This document shows positions 6,043 to 8,262 of a stretch of DNA of 8,262 bases, one piece after another. Position 1 is the stretch's first letter; each line of letters begins with the position of its first letter. A program made the position numbers and the translations under genes. The notes under the pieces were generated by a model. It worked only from the letters and a program-made list of their open reading frames with translations, was not told the DNA's origin and ran no database searches. Source of the stretch: Candidatus Omnitrophota bacterium. GTDB lineage: Bacteria; Omnitrophota; Koll11; Duberdicusellales; 4484-171. The stretch covers positions 1-8,262 of the forward strand of contig JAIPHQ010000027.1 in NCBI GenBank assembly GCA_021735115.1, given 5' to 3'.

Positions 6043-7161
6043 ATGAAAAAGTCATTGTATATTCATATTCCTTTTTGTAGTAAGCGTTGTTATTACTGTG
6101 ACTTTTATAGTACTATATATCGAAAAGATTTAGCCGCAGCCTTAGTTGATGTTTTTTGCCAGCAGATTGAAAGTTGTGATTTAGCATTTGATACAGTTTA
6201 TATCGGTGGAGGGACGCCAACAGTATTAGCGCTAGATTTGCTAAAAAAGCTATTTTTAAAACTAAGGCCAATAACCAGAGGATGTAAAGAGTTTACCGTT
6301 GAGGCTAATCCGGAGAGCTTAGATGAAGATAAAATTAGCTTACTTCTTGATTACGGTGTCAATAGAGTAAGCATAGGATGCCAATCTTTTAGCGATCTTA
6401 AGCTTAATTTTTTAGGTAGGGGCCACTCAGCCAAACAAGCTATAAGTTCAGTAGAGAAAGCTAAAAAGAAAGGGTTTGACAATATAAGTATGGATCTAAT
6501 CTATGGCTTGCCAATGGAGTCGCATAAATTATGGCAAGAGGATCTCACCATAGCCACCAAGCTTCCTGTAACTCATCTATCTGCTTATATGTTAACTTAC
6601 GAGAAAGGTACTAATTTATATAGGGGCCTAGAGGCAGGCAAGATCTCACCCTTAAGCTCAGATAAAGTTGTTTTGATGTATCAACAGATGGTAGATTATT
6701 TTACTAAAAATAAATTTTTTCAATATGAGATATCTAACTTTTCTAAAAAAGGGTTTAAATCTATTCATAATTCTAACTATTGGGAAAATAAATCATACTT
6801 AGGTTTGGGGCCTTCGGCTTGTTCTTTTATTTTAGGAAAAAGGCAGAGAAATATCTCCTCTTTACCTAAATATATAAAAGCAGTAAAAGAAAAGGAGGAA
6901 ATTTGGGAATATTCGGAAAAACTTTCACCTGCTGCATCAGCAAAAGAGACAGCAGCTTTAAAGATAAGGACAAAAGAAGGGATAGATTTTAGTTGGTTTA
7001 GGCAAAAAACCGGTTTTAGTTTTTTGGAGATAGAGCAGGAGGCTTTAACGTTGCTATTGAAACAAAAACTAATTAAATACGGTAGAGGCAACCGTAAGAA
7101 AATAGAGCTTACCAAAAAAGGCTTTTTGTTTGCTGATACTGTTTCGGCAACCTTTCTGTGA
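6043..7161 (+). CDS. hemW: HemW-like radical SAM protein (formerly oxygen-independent coproporphyrinogen III oxidase-like)
   Basis: A 372-aa protein, the normal HemW length. Seen: YIHIPFCSKRCYYCDF with the cluster cysteines Cys12, Cys16 and Cys19, followed by Asp-Phe instead of the further cysteine found in HemN; the SAM-binding YIGGGTPT (53-60); EANPES; NRVSIGCQSF; DLIYGLP; and the HemW-type segment HNSNYWENKSYLGLGPSACSF in the C-terminal half. HemW proteins bind heme and are thought to deliver it to acceptor proteins, while HemN oxidises coproporphyrinogen III; the motif set points to HemW. I use the ATG at 6043, which gives the typical MKKSLYIHIPFC start. The upstream in-frame GTG at 6028 lies inside the heptamer array and would add only MAIKI. 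GGTGG at 6027-6031 is at best a weak ribosome binding site, 11 bases from the ATG. No hairpin-plus-T-tract terminator follows the TGA. Confidence 0.93.
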   Translation: MKKSLYIHIPFCSKRCYYCDFYSTIYRKDLAAALVDVFCQQIESCDLAFDTVYIGGGTPTVLALDLLKKLFLKLRPITRGCKEFTVEANPESLDEDKISLLLDYGVNRVSIGCQSFSDLKLNFLGRGHSAKQAISSVEKAKKKGFDNISMDLIYGLPMESHKLWQEDLTIATKLPVTHLSAYMLTYEKGTNLYRGLEAGKISPLSSDKVVLMYQQMVDYFTKNKFFQYEISNFSKKGFKSIHNSNYWENKSYLGLGPSACSFILGKRQRNISSLPKYIKAVKEKEEIWEYSEKLSPAASAKETAALKIRTKEGIDFSWFRQKTGFSFLEIEQEALTLLLKQKLIKYGRGNRKKIELTKKGFLFADTVSATFL

Positions 7162-7181
7162 TAAGGTATTCTTTGCAATTA

Positions 7182-7315
7182 AGGGGACGTTTCCCTCATT
7201 TATAACCTTTTGGTAATCAATGGGTTATAAACTGGTATTTTCCGCTTATCTCCGGAAAACACTGCTTTATAACTTCTTTATCTGCAGTAACTTATAACAG
7301 AGGGAAACGTCCCCT
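7182..7315. repeat. Palindromic mobile-element-like repeat (MITE or REP-like), about 134 bp
   Basis: Perfect 16-base terminal inverted repeats, AGGGGACGTTTCCCTC at 7182-7197 and its reverse complement at 7300-7315, bound a unit full of smaller stems: TTATAACC/GGTTATAA (7200-7207 with 7223-7230), TTTTCCG/CGGAAAA (7238-7244 with 7253-7259) and ACTGC/GCAGT (7261-7265 with 7284-7288). The motif TTATAA recurs several times inside. There is no coding sequence. The form fits a non-autonomous element mobilised in trans, possibly by a REP-associated tyrosine transposase, but no transposase is in the window and no clear target duplication flanks it. Confidence 0.7.
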
Positions 7316-7331
7316 CCTAAAGGAAGCAGCT

Positions 7332-7401
7332 TATGCAACATTTCTGTTGACAACACTTTTGTTGCATAGTGGTTATAATATCGAGATATAGAATAATCTC
7401 G
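7332..7401. repeat. Two small hairpins between the larger repeats
   Basis: TATGCAACA (7332-7340) pairs with TGTTGCATA (7360-7368), and the loop contains another perfect dyad, TGTTG-A-CAACA (7345-7355), so alternative folds are possible. A second stem pairs CGAGAT (7382-7387) with ATCTCG (7396-7401). TTGACA (7347-7352) and TATAAT (7374-7379) are present but 21 bases apart, too far for a good promoter. Function unknown. Confidence 0.5.
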
Positions 7402-7402
7402 G

Positions 7403-7580
7403 TGTCATTCTGAGGCGACTGTAAGGAGTCCTGAGCGAAGTCGAAGGGCGAAGCCGAAGAATCTCATCCCGTTGCGGAGATCCTTCGTCGCTTTCGCCTC
7501 TTTTGAGCCAGGAGCTCCTTCCTTCGAGAATACTCAGGATACTTCGAAAGATACTGAGCGCAGCGAAGTACAGGATGACA
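7403..7580. repeat. Imperfect inverted interspersed-type repeat, about 178 bp
   Basis: The unit opens with TGTCATTCTG (7403-7412) and closes with CAGGATGACA (7571-7580), the reverse complement apart from one base. Inside, GGCGAAGCCGAAGAATCTC (7447-7465) pairs imperfectly with 7477-7498 around an 11-base loop, and AGGAGCTCCT (7510-7519) is a perfect palindrome. GAAG, CGAAG and CTGAG words recur on both strands. It is visibly more GC-rich than its surroundings and non-coding. Repeats reading TGTCATTCTGAG...CGAAG are familiar from intergenic regions of many environmental bacterial genomes; I cannot name a described family. Confidence 0.7.
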
Positions 7581-7631
7581 ATAGGATTATGAGTTACAAT
7601 CCACCCTTGTGAAAATTTTTTCTTTTTTTTC

Positions 7632-7659
7632 TTGACAAAAGTTTCTTTTATAGTATCAT
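7632..7659 (+). promoter_or_regulatory. Strong sigma70-type promoter for the tRNA-Thr/rpmG/tRNA-Trp run
   Basis: A perfect -35 TTGACA (7632-7637) and -10 TATCAT (7654-7659) are 16 bases apart, preceded by a T-rich stretch that could act as an upstream AT element. The predicted transcript would start near 7666, giving about 75 bases of leader before tRNA-Thr. Consensus quality fits a stable-RNA/translation operon. Confidence 0.75.
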
Positions 7660-7727
7660 CGGGAAGTCAGTTCTTGCAATATAGATTTGTTTTTTTAAAG
7701 ATTACTTACCTGCTTTTAGCAAAAACG

Positions 7728-7830
<103 letters not shown>

Positions 7831-7880
7831 GGAATCTGAGGAGTTAAAAGTAGGCCTAAAAATTAGAAGTAACCAAAAAA

Positions 7881-7908
7881 TTGACGGGGGAGGTTTAGAC
7901 CCTAAAAT
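7881..7908 (+). promoter_or_regulatory. Possible second promoter, in front of rpmG
   Basis: TTGACG (7881-7886) and TAAAAT (7903-7908) are 16 bases apart. Transcription would start near 7915, about 15 bases before the rpmG ATG. It may add to read-through from the promoter upstream of tRNA-Thr. Sequence match only. Confidence 0.4.
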
Positions 7909-7929
7909 TTTTTATTTTCGTAACTTATT

Positions 7930-8085
7930 ATGAGAGAATTAATTGCATTAAGATGTACAAGTTGTAAGCGTAAGAATTATTACACAACCAAGAATAAAAG
8001 GTTGCATCCGGAGAAGTTTTCTATAAAAAAATATTGTCCTTTTGAACGTAAACATATTCTTCATAAAGAAGCGAAGCCTAAGTAA
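7930..8085 (+). CDS. rpmG: Large ribosomal subunit protein bL33
   Basis: A 51-aa ribosomal protein of the 50S subunit. Seen: the N-terminal CTSC pair (Cys9, Cys12), [15 protein letters not shown] typical of bL33, and [15 protein letters not shown] at the C-terminus. Cys36 is present, but the fourth zinc ligand position is Glu39, so only three of the four cysteines of a zinc-binding (C+) bL33 remain. Such three-cysteine forms are known, for example in one of the Bacillus paralogues. Length is normal. There is no Shine-Dalgarno before the ATG; the preceding bases are AT-rich. It sits between tRNA-Thr (116 bases upstream) and tRNA-Trp (39 bases downstream), a context common for rpmG ahead of secE-nusG. 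Identification is firm. Confidence 0.96.
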   Translation: MRELIALRCTSCKRKNYYTTKNKRLHPEKFSIKKYCPFERKHILHKEAKPK

Positions 8086-8124
8086 GATTTTTGATAATTC
8101 TATGCTCGTTAATAAATTAAAAAT

Positions 8125-8198
8125 AGGCGAGTAGCTCAATTGGCTAGAGCACCGGTCTCCAAAACCGGGGGTTGTAGGTTCAACTCCTACCTCGCCTG
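8125..8198 (+). tRNA. tRNA-Trp (anticodon CCA)
   Basis: Complete 74-base cloverleaf: acceptor AGGCGAG/CTCGCCT, D stem GCTC/GAGC, anticodon stem CCGGT/ACCGG with loop CTCCAAA giving anticodon CCA (reads TGG), 5-base variable loop, T stem GTAGG/CCTAC, discriminator G at 8198 as expected for tRNA-Trp. The 3' CCA is not encoded. Position after rpmG matches the usual rpmG - tRNA-Trp - secE order. Confidence 0.97.
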
Positions 8199-8211
8199 CG
8201 GTGATTAATTC

Positions 8212-8239
8212 GCATAGCGCTAAGCGCTTTGCGCTGTGC
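8212..8239 (+). other. Stable hairpin downstream of tRNA-Trp
   Basis: GCATAGCGC (8212-8220) pairs with GCGCTGTGC (8231-8239): nine pairs, one of them U-G, around a 10-base loop. It is followed by AAAAAC, not a T-tract, so it is not an intrinsic terminator on this strand. It may be a processing site or a structured leader of the next gene, presumably secE. Confidence 0.55.
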
Positions 8240-8262
8240 AAAAACTAGTTATTGGATGTTTA

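Noticed and set aside
6777..7178. 133-aa minus-strand ORF opposite the 3' end of hemW
   Set aside because: Shadow of HemW with no domain features.
7347..7379. TTGACA and TATAAT as a promoter in the repeat island
   Set aside because: The boxes are perfect or near-perfect but 21 bases apart, well outside the normal 16-18.
7948..8241. 97-aa minus-strand ORF
   Set aside because: It is antisense to tRNA-Trp and rpmG. The peptide stretch GEVGVEPTTPGFGDRCSSQL is the translation of the reverse complement of a tRNA-Trp gene, a familiar spurious protein in databases.
8256..8262. ATG at 8256 as the start of secE
   Set aside because: Position fits the expected gene order, but only seven bases remain in the window, too few to support a call.

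Overview
The window looks like a housekeeping stretch of an AT-rich, Gram-negative-type bacterium. The leading end carries lipid A genes (lpxA, lpxI), so the cell should have an LPS outer membrane. Early lipid A genes, LpxI instead of LpxH, a TPR-SpoIID protein and a spore-photoproduct-lyase-like radical SAM protein in a low-GC genome would fit an uncultured lineage such as Candidatus Omnitrophota. That placement is a guess from gene style; no 16S or other decisive marker is present.

Layout. Positions 1-3664 hold a tightly packed plus-strand run: the 3' part of lpxA, lpxI, a 610-aa TPR/SpoIID-LytB protein whose start overlaps lpxI, and a small multi-pass membrane protein. Converging on it, with only 3 bases between the stop codons, is a minus-strand pair (5888-3668): a family 2 glycosyltransferase followed by a radical SAM protein of the SplB type, overlapping by 20 bases. 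A 154-base divergent spacer (5889-6042) carries a palindromic double -10 element and a phased array of heptamers, and leads into hemW (6043-7161). A 580-base gene-free region (7162-7741) holds three back-to-back fold-back repeats and then a strong sigma70-type promoter. That promoter opens a translation-related run: tRNA-Thr(GGT), rpmG (L33, 51 aa) and tRNA-Trp(CCA). In many bacteria secE-nusG-rplK would follow; the window ends before that can be tested.

How the genes fit together. LpxA performs the first acylation of UDP-GlcNAc and LpxI makes lipid X later in the same pathway. The SpoIID-domain protein probably acts on peptidoglycan outside the cytoplasmic membrane, so the first operon reads as envelope biogenesis. 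HemW is a heme-trafficking radical SAM protein. The SplB-like protein has the radical SAM cluster motif but no cysteine at the position of the hydrogen donor of true spore photoproduct lyases, so its substrate is open. Most starts in this window lack a good Shine-Dalgarno sequence.

I found no clear new multi-gene system such as a defence island, CRISPR array or biosynthetic cluster. The points most worth a second look are the SplB-like/glycosyltransferase pair, the heptamer array, the repeat island downstream of hemW and the extended pairing around tRNA-Thr.
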